From the NCBI GenBank assembly GCA_021641325.1, contig JAJXPD010000008.1, forward strand, positions 1 through 12,416: 12,416 bases of DNA. The letters are read 5' to 3'. Source of the DNA: Opitutales bacterium. GTDB taxonomy: Bacteria > Verrucomicrobiota > Verrucomicrobiia > Opitutales > Intestinicryptomonadaceae. The notes under the pieces are model-generated. The model ran no database searches. It saw only the letters and a program-made list of their open reading frames with translations, and had not been told where the DNA came from. Positions 1-7,428 of the stretch are shown here, in pieces; within the stretch, counting starts at the first letter, position 1; each line of letters begins with the position of its first letter. Position numbers and translations under genes: made by a program.

Positions 1-2
1 TC

Positions 3-1457
3 GTAGTCTACGGCGGCACGCCCGCGGGCGTCGGCGCGGCTTTGCAGGCGCGCCGCATGGGCAAAACCTCCGCGCTCTACGTTTTCAGAAGACACGTCGG
101 CGGCATGACGAGCGGCGGCCTTACGGAATCCGACATCGGCAAGAAAAGCTCGCTCGGCGGCGCGGTAGTCGAGTTCTACAAGAGACTCGGCAAATGGACG
201 GGTTTCCGCCCGTCGGACGCCGAAAGGGTCTTCCTTGAAATGTTGCAGGAAGCCGGCGTTCCCGTCTACTTCGAACACCGCCTCGAAAAGGTCGAAAAGA
301 AAGACGGCCGCATCACGAGGCTCGTTTTCGAAAACGGAAATTCGGCAAAGGGCAAAATGTTCGTAGACGGCACTTACGAGGGCGACCTCATGGCGATGGC
401 GGGCGTTTCGTACATGCTCGGCCGCGAAGACAACGAACGCTTCGGAGAAACGTACAACGGCACATATTTCTCGAAACACAGCCACCTGCCCCGCCACGCG
501 GTAGACCCCTATGTCGTCCCCGGCGACCCGTCGAGCGGACTCATCGAGGGTGTTGCGGACTCGAAAGTAGACGTTCTCGGCAAGGGCGACAAAAAGCTTC
601 AGGCGTACTGTTTCAGAATGTGGGTTTCGAAAAAAGACCCGCACATCGAATGGCAGAAGCCCACAAATTACAGACCCGAACGCTTCGAGCTTCTCAAACG
701 CTACGTCAACGGCGCGCCCTCGACGTTCTGGAATCTCAGATACAGCACGGGGCCCGTCAAGCTCAACGAAGGCGACTGCAACAACGCGGGCCCGATTTCC
801 ATCGACCATGTCGGCGCAAACTTCGGCTGGGTTGAGGCTTCGTACGCCGAACGCGAAAAAATCTTCCAAGACCACGTAGACTACCAAATGGGCTTCATGT
901 TCTTCCTCGCGAACGACTCGTCCGTTCCGAAGGAACTCCGCGACCGCGTTGCGGCGTTCGGCCCCGCGCTCTCCGAATTCCCCGAAACAAACCACTGGCC
1001 GCACGAACTTTACGTCCGCGAAGGCCGCCGCATGCTCTCCGACTACGTGATGACGCAGGCGGACTGCCAAGGCAAGAGGGTTGCGCCCGACTCCGTTGGC
1101 TTGGGCAGCTACCAGATGGACTCACACCACATTGAACGCGTCGTCCGCGACGGCAAGGTCGCCATGGAGGGCGGTTTCGAAAAACCCGTGAGAATCGCCT
1201 ACCCCATCAGCTACCGCAGTCTCGTTCCGATGAAGTCGGAATGCCAGAACCTCTTTGTGCCGTTCGCGCTCTCGGCGTCGCACGTGGCTTTCGGCTCAAT
1301 CAGAATGGAGCCGAACGTAATGATTTTGGGTCAAAGCTCGGCAACGGCGGCGGCGATTGCAATCGACGACAAAGTGGCGGTTCAGGACGTGGACTACCAG
1401 AAGCTCCGCGCGCGCCTCGTCAAGGACGGTCAGAAGCTTGACGGCTTCAAAAAATAG
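3..1457 (+). CDS. FAD-dependent oxidoreductase (FAD_oxidored family), 5'-truncated by window edge
   Basis: The frame is already open at base 3 and gives 484 codons; a TTG at 42 and an ATG at 57 are internal. The first residues read VVYGGTPAGVGAA, the dinucleotide-binding Rossmann glycine motif, so only a few N-terminal residues are missing. Next comes GGMTSGGL, then DGTYEGDLMAMAGV, and near the C-terminus GLGSYQMDSHH, SLVPMKSECQNLFVP and SIRMEPNVMILGQ, all typical of the FAD_oxidored family that is often labelled 'xanthan lyase' in Verrucomicrobiota, Planctomycetota and Bacteroidota. The family is predicted to use FAD in the cytoplasm or periplasm; any signal peptide would lie outside the window. 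The substrate is unknown, and the xanthan lyase name is not supported by anything visible here. The length fits the family's usual 500-560 residues. An intrinsic terminator follows directly, so this gene ends its transcript. Confidence 0.88.
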   Translation, partial: VVYGGTPAGVGAALQARRMGKTSALYVFRRHVGGMTSGGLTESDIGKKSSLGGAVVEFYKRLGKWTGFRPSDAERVFLEMLQEAGVPVYFEHRLEKVEKKDGRITRLVFENGNSAKGKMFVDGTYEGDLMAMAGVSYMLGREDNERFGETYNGTYFSKHSHLPRHAVDPYVVPGDPSSGLIEGVADSKVDVLGKGDKKLQAYCFRMWVSKKDPHIEWQKPTNYRPERFELLKRYVNGAPSTFWNLRYSTGPVKLNEGDCNNAGPISIDHVGANFGWVEASYAEREKIFQDHVDYQMGFMFFLANDSSVPKELRDRVAAFGPALSEFPETNHWPHELYVREGRRMLSDYVMTQADCQGKRVAPDSVGLGSYQMDSHHIERVVRDGKVAMEGGFEKPVRIAYPISYRSLVPMKSECQNLFVPFALSASHVAFGSIRMEPNVMILGQSSATAAAIAIDDKVAVQDVDYQKLRARLVKDGQKLDGFKK

Positions 1458-1473
1458 TCGATTTTACTCCCAG

Positions 1474-1504
1474 CGCGCCGATAAAAAATCGGCGCGTTTT
1501 TTTT
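1474..1504 (+). terminator. Intrinsic terminator of the FAD oxidoreductase gene
   Basis: A perfect 9-bp GC-rich stem (CGCGCCGAT at 1474-1482, ATCGGCGCG at 1488-1496) encloses a five-A loop and is followed by eight T residues (1497-1504). It starts 17 nt after the stop codon. This is a textbook Rho-independent terminator and separates the oxidoreductase from the metal ATPase transcript. Confidence 0.93.
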
Positions 1505-1516
1505 GCGACAAAAGCT

Positions 1517-1545
1517 TTGCAAAACAAATTAGACGCATCTAACTT
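1517..1545 (+). promoter_or_regulatory. Candidate ATPase promoter overlapping an inverted-repeat operator
   Basis: Between the terminator and the ATPase start lies the inverted repeat TTAGA-N4-TCTAA (1529-1542), with perfect 5-bp arms. It overlaps a weak sigma70-like pair: TTGCAA at 1517-1522 (4 of 6 matches), a 17-bp spacer, and TAACTT at 1540-1545 (3 of 6). An operator covering the -10 region is the usual arrangement for repression by a metal sensor. The TTAG...CTAA layout loosely recalls DtxR-type boxes, but ArsR- or Fur-type regulators are equally possible, and no regulator gene is in the window. The repeat is seen directly; its function is inferred. Confidence 0.4.
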
Positions 1546-1568
1546 ACTGCAAAAATTTCAAAATCGAT

Positions 1569-3599
1569 ATGGATAACGAAAGCGAAAAACACGATCATTC
1601 GTGCTGCTGCGGGCACAAGCACGAAGAGGAACTTCACAGCTGCTGCGGCGGACACGCCGCGGGCGGAATGCACTCGTGCTGTTCGGGCGGCGGAAAAAAA
1701 TACGTTCCGACGTCCGTAAAGCTCTGGCTGTCGGGGCTGTCGCTCGCGGCGGGATTCGTTCTCTCGAAAACTTGGGCGGGATTTTCGCCGCTCGCCGACC
1801 CGTCGTGGATTGCGGTGGCGCTTTGCGGACTGCCGATTTTTGCCGCGGCGCGAAACGCCCTCGAAAACGGAAGAATCGGCGCGCCGGCACTCGTTTCGCT
1901 TGCGATGATTGCGACTATCGCGCTTCAATTCGCGGTCGAATGCGGCGCGGAATCGGGCGGAGGGCACGGCGGGCACGGGTACATTTTTGCGGCGGGCGAA
2001 ATCGCGTTTCTGATGGCGTGCGGAGAGGCGCTCGAAGAAAGAACGGTCGGACGCGCCAAGCAGGGGGTGCGCAGGCTTGCGGAGCTTGCGCCCAAAACCG
2101 CGTTCGTGAAAAATCCCGACGGCTCGCTTCAAGAAAAGCCAATTTCCGAGCTGAAAGCGGGCGATATTGTTGCGGTCAAGCCGCACTCGGCGATACCCGC
2201 CGACGGCACGATTGTTGTTGGGCGCACTTCCGTCGACCAGTCGAACTTCACGGGCGAATCAATGCCCGCCGACAAGGCGGAGGGCGACCGCGTGTTTGCC
2301 GCAACGACAAACCTTTCGGGCGCGATTGAAGTGCGAGTCGAAAAAGCGGGCGGCGACTCCGAAGCGGGAAAGCTTGCGCGGCTTGTCGAGGAGGCGGCGG
2401 GCACGCGCGCGCCGATTTCGCGCATCGCAAACGTCTGGGCGGGGCGGCTCGTGGTTGTGGCGCTGCTCGCGTCGGTCGCGGTATTTTTCATCGTAAAATT
2501 CGGCTTCGGACTGTCGGCGATGACGGCTCTTGTGAGGTCGGCAACCGCGCTCGTTGTGTTCTGCCCGTGCGCGTTCGTGCTCGCGACGCCGACGGCGATT
2601 GCCGCAACCATCGGCAGGTTCGCAAGGCTCGGCGTAATCGTTAAAAGCGGCGCGGCGATAGAAACGCTCGCGAAAACCGATACTCTCGTTTTCGACAAGA
2701 CGGGCACGCTCACAAAGGGCGAAATCAAGGTGGCTGGAATCATAGCTTGCGACGGCGACGCACGCGCCCTCGCAAGGCTTGCCGCGTCCGCCGAACGGCT
2801 CTCGGAGCACCCCATTGCGGCGGCAATCTCCGAATTCGCAAAGGCGGAAAAATTCGAGGCTTTGCCCGCGGAAAATTTCGAGTCCGTCCCCGGGCGCGGG
2901 ATTTCGTGCGAGACCGCGCTCGGAAAAATCGAAGTCTGCAAGCGCGGCGCGTTCGCTGGCGAAATCGAAGGCTCGAAAACACTCTCGGATTTCGAAAAAC
3001 AGCACGGCGGCGAAACGATTGTCGCGGTCGCGCTCGACGGCAATTTGCGCGGGCTTATCGCGCTCGGCGACACGCTCAGAGGCGAGGCGAAAACCGCGGT
3101 AGACGAGTTGCGCGCGCTTTCCATTGACGCCGAAATGCTCACGGGCGACAACGAGGCCGCCGCAAAGGCTGTCGCCGACGCCGTAGGCATTGCGAAATTT
3201 TCGGCAAACGCCATGCCCGCCGACAAATTCAACGAGGTCGAACGCCTTGCAAAAAGCGGCAAGACCGTCTGCATGGTGGGCGACGGCGTCAACGACGCCC
3301 CCGCCCTCGCCGCCGCAAACGCATCGGTTGCGATGGGGAAAATCGGCAACGACATGGCGGTCGAAAACGCCGACATCACACTGCTCTCCGACGGAATAGC
3401 CGAAATACCGCGCATTATCAAATTCTCGCGCAAAACAATGGCGGTTATCAAAACTAACATGGGCATTTCGCTCACGGTTAGCGCGCTCGCAATCACGGCC
3501 TCCGCTTTCGGTCTCCTCGACCCCGTCTCGGGCGCACTCCTCCACAACCTCTCCTCAATCTTCGTAGTCTCCAACTCCGCCAGACTGAGCGGACAATAA
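1569..3599 (+). CDS. P1B-type heavy-metal-transporting ATPase
   Basis: A 676-residue inner-membrane pump that would export a soft or transition metal ion using ATP. All P-type hallmarks are present: actuator motif TGES (residues 228-231), the ion-binding CPC in TM6 (332-334), phosphorylation motif DKTGT (D376), the P1B-specific HP dipeptide (414-415) and the hinge GDGVNDAPA (from 571). Hydrophobic segments near 49-68, 78-97, 106-124, 136-154, 290-312, 318-345 and two at the C-terminus give the usual eight helices. There is no folded HMA domain; instead residues 9-42 carry three HSCC-type clusters plus GHKH and GGH, a likely metal-binding tail. The last helix has HNLSS (H659) rather than the MxxSS of Cu+ pumps or DTG of ZntA, so Zn/Cd/Co or another ion is plausible and the substrate stays open. 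ATG 1569 has no clear Shine-Dalgarno site but places the Cys/His tail correctly. The gene is monocistronic, between a terminator and a terminator-like hairpin. Confidence 0.93.
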   Translation: MDNESEKHDHSCCCGHKHEEELHSCCGGHAAGGMHSCCSGGGKKYVPTSVKLWLSGLSLAAGFVLSKTWAGFSPLADPSWIAVALCGLPIFAAARNALENGRIGAPALVSLAMIATIALQFAVECGAESGGGHGGHGYIFAAGEIAFLMACGEALEERTVGRAKQGVRRLAELAPKTAFVKNPDGSLQEKPISELKAGDIVAVKPHSAIPADGTIVVGRTSVDQSNFTGESMPADKAEGDRVFAATTNLSGAIEVRVEKAGGDSEAGKLARLVEEAAGTRAPISRIANVWAGRLVVVALLASVAVFFIVKFGFGLSAMTALVRSATALVVFCPCAFVLATPTAIAATIGRFARLGVIVKSGAAIETLAKTDTLVFDKTGTLTKGEIKVAGIIACDGDARALARLAASAERLSEHPIAAAISEFAKAEKFEALPAENFESVPGRGISCETALGKIEVCKRGAFAGEIEGSKTLSDFEKQHGGETIVAVALDGNLRGLIALGDTLRGEAKTAVDELRALSIDAEMLTGDNEAAAKAVADAVGIAKFSANAMPADKFNEVERLAKSGKTVCMVGDGVNDAPALAAANASVAMGKIGNDMAVENADITLLSDGIAEIPRIIKFSRKTMAVIKTNMGISLTVSALAITASAFGLLDPVSGALLHNLSSIFVVSNSARLSGQ

Positions 3600-3625
3600 G
3601 GAGGGAGCAATATGCGACGCCTGGC

Positions 3626-3772
3626 GGAGCTTCGCTCATTTCTGCGATAATTCGGCGCGGCTACAACCGCGCCTTTTCTCTTTTAGCCCGTATTGGCTTC
3701 GCCAATTACTGGCGTTGGGAAATCTTTTAGTTTGGCGGGAAACAAATAGCGCGCATTGCGCGACGGAAATCG
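3626..3772 (+). repeat. Multi-hairpin intergenic repeat, copy A
   Basis: This stretch aligns without gaps over 95 nt (3626-3720) with 11189-11283 beyond the far end of the phage cassette; within 3682-3720, 31 of 39 bases agree. Similarity continues with small indels through GAAACA (3739-3744) to about 3772. Four hairpins occur in order: GAGC-TTC-GCTC (3627-3637), GGCGCGG/CCGCGCC (3654-3673), ATTGGC-TTC-GCCAAT (3692-3706) and CGCGC-ATT-GCGCG (3750-3762). Copy B forms hairpins at the same four places, the third with a G-C pair swapped to C-G. It begins 27 nt after the ATPase stop codon. It is noncoding and strand sense is unproven. It could be a REP-like dispersed repeat, a structured RNA or a boundary element. 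Confidence 0.8.
3654..3684 (+). terminator. Terminator-like hairpin after the metal ATPase (inside repeat A)
   Basis: A 7-bp all-GC stem (GGCGCGG 3654-3660 with CCGCGCC 3667-3673), six-base loop, then TTTTCTCTTTT (3674-3684). The stem followed by a T-rich run, 55 nt after the ATPase stop, is a credible Rho-independent terminator. The corresponding hairpin in repeat copy B is followed only by TTT, so termination may be incidental to the repeat. Confidence 0.65.
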
Positions 3773-3819
3773 AAAAAGTATCAAAAAATGTAGTTTTATC
3801 AAAAGTTCCCAAAGTAAAT

Positions 3820-3848
3820 TTGCCGACGCGCCCTGTCCGTGATATTCT
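3820..3848 (+). promoter_or_regulatory. Candidate sigma70-like promoter of the phage cassette, leaderless transcript likely
   Basis: TTGCCG (3820-3825) and TATTCT (3843-3848) are separated by exactly 17 bp, behind an A/T-rich stretch (about 3772-3820). The -10 box ends 7 nt before the portal ATG at 3856, so initiation at the usual distance would put the first transcribed base on or next to the start codon. No Shine-Dalgarno site precedes that ATG, which fits a leaderless mRNA. Inference from spacing only. Confidence 0.5.
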
Positions 3849-3855
3849 GGGACGC

Positions 3856-5043
3856 ATGAATGCAAAAGGCAACAATCCCGCGATAAGTTCGCGCTTCCTG
3901 AGGGCGCGATTCAACACGATTAAAAACCTGCGCCCCGACACGCTCTCCCGCGCCCTCGAAGAATTCGAAGCCGGAAGGCTCGGAACGGCGGCTCGAATGT
4001 TCGAGGCAATTCTGCGCCGCGACGACGTAATTTGCGGGCTGAACCTCAAACGAAAAAAATCGATAGCGCGGCTCGAATGCGAAATCGTCGTAAGCGAAAA
4101 TTCGCAGAGGGCGTTCGAGCACAAAAAGATTCTGTCCGACTTCTATTCGTCGCTCGAAGCAAGGAGCGCGACCGACAAAAACGAGCGCGGCGGGCTTCGC
4201 ATGCTCGTCTCGCAGATGATGGACGCTGTCGCGATGAAATACTCGGCGCACAAAATTTCGTTTTCCGAAAAGAACGGGAAAATCCGCGGGGTGTTCGAGC
4301 AATACCCGCTCTGGCTCTTCGAAAACACGAGCGGCAAACTGAGGCTGCTCGAACGCGAGGGGCAGCTCGCCGACGGCGCGCCGCTCGACGAGGGCGAATG
4401 GCTCATCACTTGCGGCGACGGTCTGATGACGGCGTCGTCAATCGCATACATTTTCAAACAACTGCCGCTCAAAGACTGGCTCATCTACTGCGAGCGCAAC
4501 GGCATGCCGGGGATTAAGGCGAAAACCGACGCCTTCCCAGACTCGCCCCAGTGGGAGGCGGCGTGCGAGGCCGTCGCCGATTTCGGCGCGGAATTCCACG
4601 CTGTGCTTTCGGAGGGCACGGACATAGAGGCAATCGACGTTTCCACAAAGGGCGAGCTGCCCTACCCCGCGCTCGTCGAACGCATAGACAGAATGCTCTG
4701 CGCCCTCTGGCGCGGCAGCGACCTCAACACAATCAGCGGCGACAACAGGCAGGGCGCGAGCGTGCAGTGGTACGAAAGCTCGCTCATTGAGGAAGCAGAC
4801 GCCGCGCTTGTAGGCGACACGCTCAACCGCTATGTGGACGCGCAGGTAATCAGGCTTGCGACGGGCGACGAAACGCCGCTTGCGAAATTCAGGCTGAAAC
4901 TGCCCGACTACGAAATGCACAAGTGCGAGCTTGAAATCATCGAACGCCTCGCCGCCCTCGGACTCTCGCCCGACAAAACCGAACTCGCGCGGAGGTTCGC
5001 ATTCCCCGCTTCAAACAAAAAGGAATCCAATGAAATCGGATAG
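3856..5043 (+). CDS. Phage portal protein, Mu gp29-like (DUF935)
   Basis: A 395-residue protein expected to form the dodecameric ring at one capsid vertex, through which DNA passes and on which the head assembles. The N-terminal part (ALEEFEAGRLGTAARMFEAI, then DDVICGLNLKRKKSIARLE) resembles the DUF935 opening where a D..v.a.l..Rk pattern precedes a b-strand. LPLKDWLIYCERNGMPG (from residue 203) matches the family's signature 'W..F.E..G.P' segment, and LNTISGDNRQGASVQ followed by IRLATG matches the later conserved block. It is shorter than Mu gp29 (about 510 residues). The frame is open upstream to a TTG at 3715, but that stretch is the noncoding repeat; ATG 3856 is chosen from promoter spacing and homology. 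No terminase gene precedes it, which is unusual because large terminase normally sits directly upstream. The 3' end overlaps the next gene by 14 nt. Confidence 0.83.
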   Translation: MNAKGNNPAISSRFLRARFNTIKNLRPDTLSRALEEFEAGRLGTAARMFEAILRRDDVICGLNLKRKKSIARLECEIVVSENSQRAFEHKKILSDFYSSLEARSATDKNERGGLRMLVSQMMDAVAMKYSAHKISFSEKNGKIRGVFEQYPLWLFENTSGKLRLLEREGQLADGAPLDEGEWLITCGDGLMTASSIAYIFKQLPLKDWLIYCERNGMPGIKAKTDAFPDSPQWEAACEAVADFGAEFHAVLSEGTDIEAIDVSTKGELPYPALVERIDRMLCALWRGSDLNTISGDNRQGASVQWYESSLIEEADAALVGDTLNRYVDAQVIRLATGDETPLAKFRLKLPDYEMHKCELEIIERLAALGLSPDKTELARRFAFPASNKKESNEIG

Positions 5044-5719
5044 GGAGCTTTTGCAGGTGCTTTGCCCCTTCGGAGAATGGCCGCACGCAAAGGGCATGCA
5101 GGTTGTCGACGAAGAGTCGGCGCGGAAAATGAAACGCGCGGCGGCTTGGAGCGCGGCGGTCGGCATTCCGATTTACGTCGGACACCCCGACGACGAGGGA
5201 ATCAGGGCGGAGGCGGTGGGGCGCATAAAGCGCATATGCCCGACAAACGACGGCATCGCGGTCGTGGCGGCGTACCCGCAAAAAACCTACGAGAAAATAG
5301 TGAGGGGAGAATTTTCGGCGATGTCGCCGCGCTGGCGAATGCAGAAGCTCGGCGACGGCAGATACCGCCCCGTGAAGCTCCTGTCGGTGGGTCTTACGAA
5401 CAACCCGAACATTTCCGAAAGCGGAAAAATTCTCGGCTTCGGCGGGCGCGGTTTGGCGCAAACTGCCGAACGCTCGCGCGCGGCGATGGCGAAAATGGGA
5501 AAGCTCGCGGAGGAAATAGAAATCTGCGCGGAAAAGGCGGAGTCGCTCAGAAAAAGCGCGGCGGCGGCGACAATCTCGGAACGGCTGGCGGCGCGGAAAA
5601 ACGCCGACGAACGCCCCGAAAGGAGGCTTGCCGAACTTGCGCTCGAACGGTCGCGCAGACTCGGCGAGCCGTACACGAAAAGCTTTGCGGCGGTAAAAAA
5701 ACAGAAACTCAACGGATAG
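5030..5719 (+). CDS. Mu gpI-like capsid maturation protease/scaffold
   Basis: A 229-residue protein of the Mu-like prophage I protein family, which processes the prohead and supplies the internal scaffold. Visible family marks are VGHPDDE (from residue 50, His52), AVGRIKRI and DGIAVVAAY, SAMSPRW (Ser96/Ser99), and LLSVGLTNNPNIS (about residues 120-132). In the family the corresponding blocks are DHQ, AAGWI..L, YRYiSPvF and aaLTN.PAL; His52 and the serine of the SP block are the likely catalytic residues, by analogy. From about residue 150 the chain is Ala/Glu/Lys/Arg-rich and helical, as expected for a scaffold tail. ATG 5030 is chosen because AAGGA lies 5 nt upstream (5020-5024) and homology begins there; an ATG at 4931 lies inside the portal frame. 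The start overlaps the portal stop, suggesting translational coupling. Confidence 0.8.
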   Translation: MKSDRELLQVLCPFGEWPHAKGMQVVDEESARKMKRAAAWSAAVGIPIYVGHPDDEGIRAEAVGRIKRICPTNDGIAVVAAYPQKTYEKIVRGEFSAMSPRWRMQKLGDGRYRPVKLLSVGLTNNPNISESGKILGFGGRGLAQTAERSRAAMAKMGKLAEEIEICAEKAESLRKSAAAATISERLAARKNADERPERRLAELALERSRRLGEPYTKSFAAVKKQKLNG

Positions 5720-5759
5720 CACTAAAAATCCGTCCGCATGAAAAACAACAGGAAATAAT

Positions 5760-6455
5760 ATGACAGACAACAGACAAAAACTGTCCGCGCGGCTCGCAGA
5801 AGGCCTCCGCGCGGCGTTCGAACGCAAGCCCGCGTTCTGCAACATCGCAGACGGCACGCACGCAGGCTCGATTACAATGGTCGCGGAGGAATCCGTAGAC
5901 AACGCGTACCTCGTGGTAAAGGCGGGCGCAAACGACGGCGGCTTCGCGGTTGCGGGCGCGGCGGACAAGCCTTTCGGAGTGTGCTCCGACGAGGGCGCAA
6001 AAGGCGAAAGGCTCGCGGTGATTCTGCCCGCAAGCGCGGAAAGCACAATCATGTGCCGCGCGGCGACCGACATTCCCGCGGGAGCAAGCGTATACACGTC
6101 GGCAAACGGCAAGGTTTCGGCGGCGGCGGCGGACGGCTCGTACAAAGTGGGCGTCGCGGTGTGCTCGGCGGTTTCCGGCGGGCTTGCGGAAATCGACCCG
6201 CAGGGCTTCGGCGAATCGGCGTGGAAGCTCGCCGCGTGCGGCGTGCACGAATGGACTACGGCGACAACTTCGGACTCCCTCGAATTTTCGGGGCTTAACT
6301 CCGACAGCGTCGTAATCGCCGCCGTTCAAAGCGCGGGAGGCTCGGAAAAGACGGTAAAGGCCGCGGCGTCTACGTCGGGCATAAGCTTCACGCTCGACGC
6401 GAACGGCACGGCTGGCTCCACGAAAATCGCATGGATTGCAATAAGCAAAAACTAA
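5760..6455 (+). CDS. Capsid cement/decoration protein (DUF2190-like)
   Basis: A 231-residue, Gly/Ala-rich, mainly beta-strand protein located between the protease and major capsid genes, the usual place for a head decoration protein. Residues about 50-165 (KAGANDGGFAVAGAADKPFG, AGASVYTS, YKVGVAV) fit the DUF2190 or lambda gpD-like small beta-fold that stabilises expanded capsids. A second region (about 170-231; LNSDSVVIAAVQS, SFTLDANGTAG, KIAWIAI) resembles C-terminal beta-domains found on such proteins in other phage elements. ATG 5760 has AGGA at 5750-5753, 6 nt upstream. Forty nt separate it from the protease gene, with nothing else visible in the gap. The function is assigned from position and fold-like pattern, with no catalytic motif to test. 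Confidence 0.65.
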   Translation: MTDNRQKLSARLAEGLRAAFERKPAFCNIADGTHAGSITMVAEESVDNAYLVVKAGANDGGFAVAGAADKPFGVCSDEGAKGERLAVILPASAESTIMCRAATDIPAGASVYTSANGKVSAAAADGSYKVGVAVCSAVSGGLAEIDPQGFGESAWKLAACGVHEWTTATTSDSLEFSGLNSDSVVIAAVQSAGGSEKTVKAAASTSGISFTLDANGTAGSTKIAWIAISKN

Positions 6456-6459
6456 TATC

Positions 6460-7380
6460 ATGAACGAAAACATAATAAGCGCAAACGAAAATAAATTCAC
6501 CGCGGGCAACTACTCGGAAGCCCTCACGGCGTTCACTACGGGCTGGGTCGACCCCGACAACATCTCGGCGATTCTCGACTTCATCGCCCCGCCCGTTCCC
6601 GTCGGCAGACGCTTCGAATTCAAGCGCAGCGACAACGCGCAGGCTTTCTTCTCGGAAAGCGACGACGTCCGCTCAATCGGCGCGGAGTTCAAGCGCGTCC
6701 GCTACGACGGCGAGTCGGTCAACGAAAAGACGCTCAACAAGGGGCTTACAATCCGCGTAGACCACGACGAAGCCGCGGGCGACGACTGGCAGGAACGCTA
6801 TGTGCAGATGCTGCTCCAACGCCTGCTCCGCAACGAGCTGCGCAGGGCGGTTGCAGCCCTCGACGCAATCGCCACGGCGCAGACAAAGGCGGACTGGTCG
6901 GCGAGCGCAAACCCCGACGCCGACATTCGCGCAATGCTTTCCTCCGCCGCAGACCAGAGCGGAATCCGACCGAACAGGCTGCTGCTTGGCGAATCGGCGT
7001 GGGACAAACGCATGACGTGCCTCGAATCGCAAAATTCGGCGGTTGCCTTCAAGGGCGCGGCGATGGCGCAGGACGAGCTTGCGGGCAAATTCCTGCTCGA
7101 CGGCTGCCGCGTGCTGGCGTCGCGATTCCAGAGTTCCGACACCGCAAAATCGAAAATCCTCGGCAATACGGTCTACGCGTTCTACGCGCAGAACGCCGTT
7201 TCGAAGGACGAACCGTCGAACCTCAAACGCTTCTACACCCCCACGGAGGAGGGCTCGGCGTTCAGGGTCTACTGCGACGAGCACGCAAAGTACACCGACA
7301 TCACCGTCGAGCACTATTCAAGCATAGTGGCGGCGAGCGAGCTCGGCGTGCGCAAACTCGAAATCAAGGAAGGAGCGTAA
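6460..7380 (+). CDS. Major capsid protein (HK97-fold expected)
   Basis: A 306-residue protein expected to build the icosahedral shell. Landmarks are an N-terminal stretch with PPVPVGRRFEFKR (about residues 44-56), IGAEFKRVRYDG and NKGLTIRVDHDE, a basic helical segment LLQRLLRNELRRAVAAL, SGIRPNRLLLGESAWDKR in the middle and, near the end, EPSNLKRFYTPTEEG and ITVEHYSS followed by GVRKL. This architecture matches capsid proteins of Mu-like and related elements, with the long helical spine and C-terminal P- and A-domain strands. Position after protease and cement genes supports the call. The start is 4 nt after the cement stop, without a clear Shine-Dalgarno site, so re-initiation is likely. A very stable hairpin follows immediately after the stop codon. 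Confidence 0.82.
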   Translation: MNENIISANENKFTAGNYSEALTAFTTGWVDPDNISAILDFIAPPVPVGRRFEFKRSDNAQAFFSESDDVRSIGAEFKRVRYDGESVNEKTLNKGLTIRVDHDEAAGDDWQERYVQMLLQRLLRNELRRAVAALDAIATAQTKADWSASANPDADIRAMLSSAADQSGIRPNRLLLGESAWDKRMTCLESQNSAVAFKGAAMAQDELAGKFLLDGCRVLASRFQSSDTAKSKILGNTVYAFYAQNAVSKDEPSNLKRFYTPTEEGSAFRVYCDEHAKYTDITVEHYSSIVAASELGVRKLEIKEGA

Positions 7381-7385
7381 TATAC

Positions 7386-7419
7386 GGCGCGGCGGAGGCC
7401 TTCGGGCTTCCGCCGCGTC
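7386..7419 (+). promoter_or_regulatory. UUCG-capped hairpin between capsid and gp36-like genes
   Basis: The gap holds a near-perfect 15-bp stem (two G-U pairs) capped by C(UUCG)G, one of the most stable RNA tetraloops. No T-run follows, so it is not a standard terminator. It starts 6 nt after the capsid stop and ends 9 nt before the next ATG, where no Shine-Dalgarno site is seen. It may stabilise the 3' end of capsid mRNA or lower translation of downstream genes relative to capsid. Confidence 0.75.
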
Positions 7420-7428
7420 CATGCGGTT

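Noticed and set aside
2129..3610. Long open frame on the minus strand across the metal ATPase gene (493 codons)
   Set aside because: It mirrors the GC-biased codons of the ATPase, has no recognisable domain, and every P-type motif is on the + strand.
3626..3772. Repeat copies as integron attC sites (GTTGGGA end, hairpins)
   Set aside because: GTTGGGA deviates from the GTTRRRY core, no matching RYYYAAC partner at the other end, and no cassette-like arrangement or integrase.
3715..3855. Extension of the portal frame upstream to TTG 3715
   Set aside because: The stretch lies in the structured noncoding repeat and spans the candidate promoter; portal homology starts after ATG 3856.
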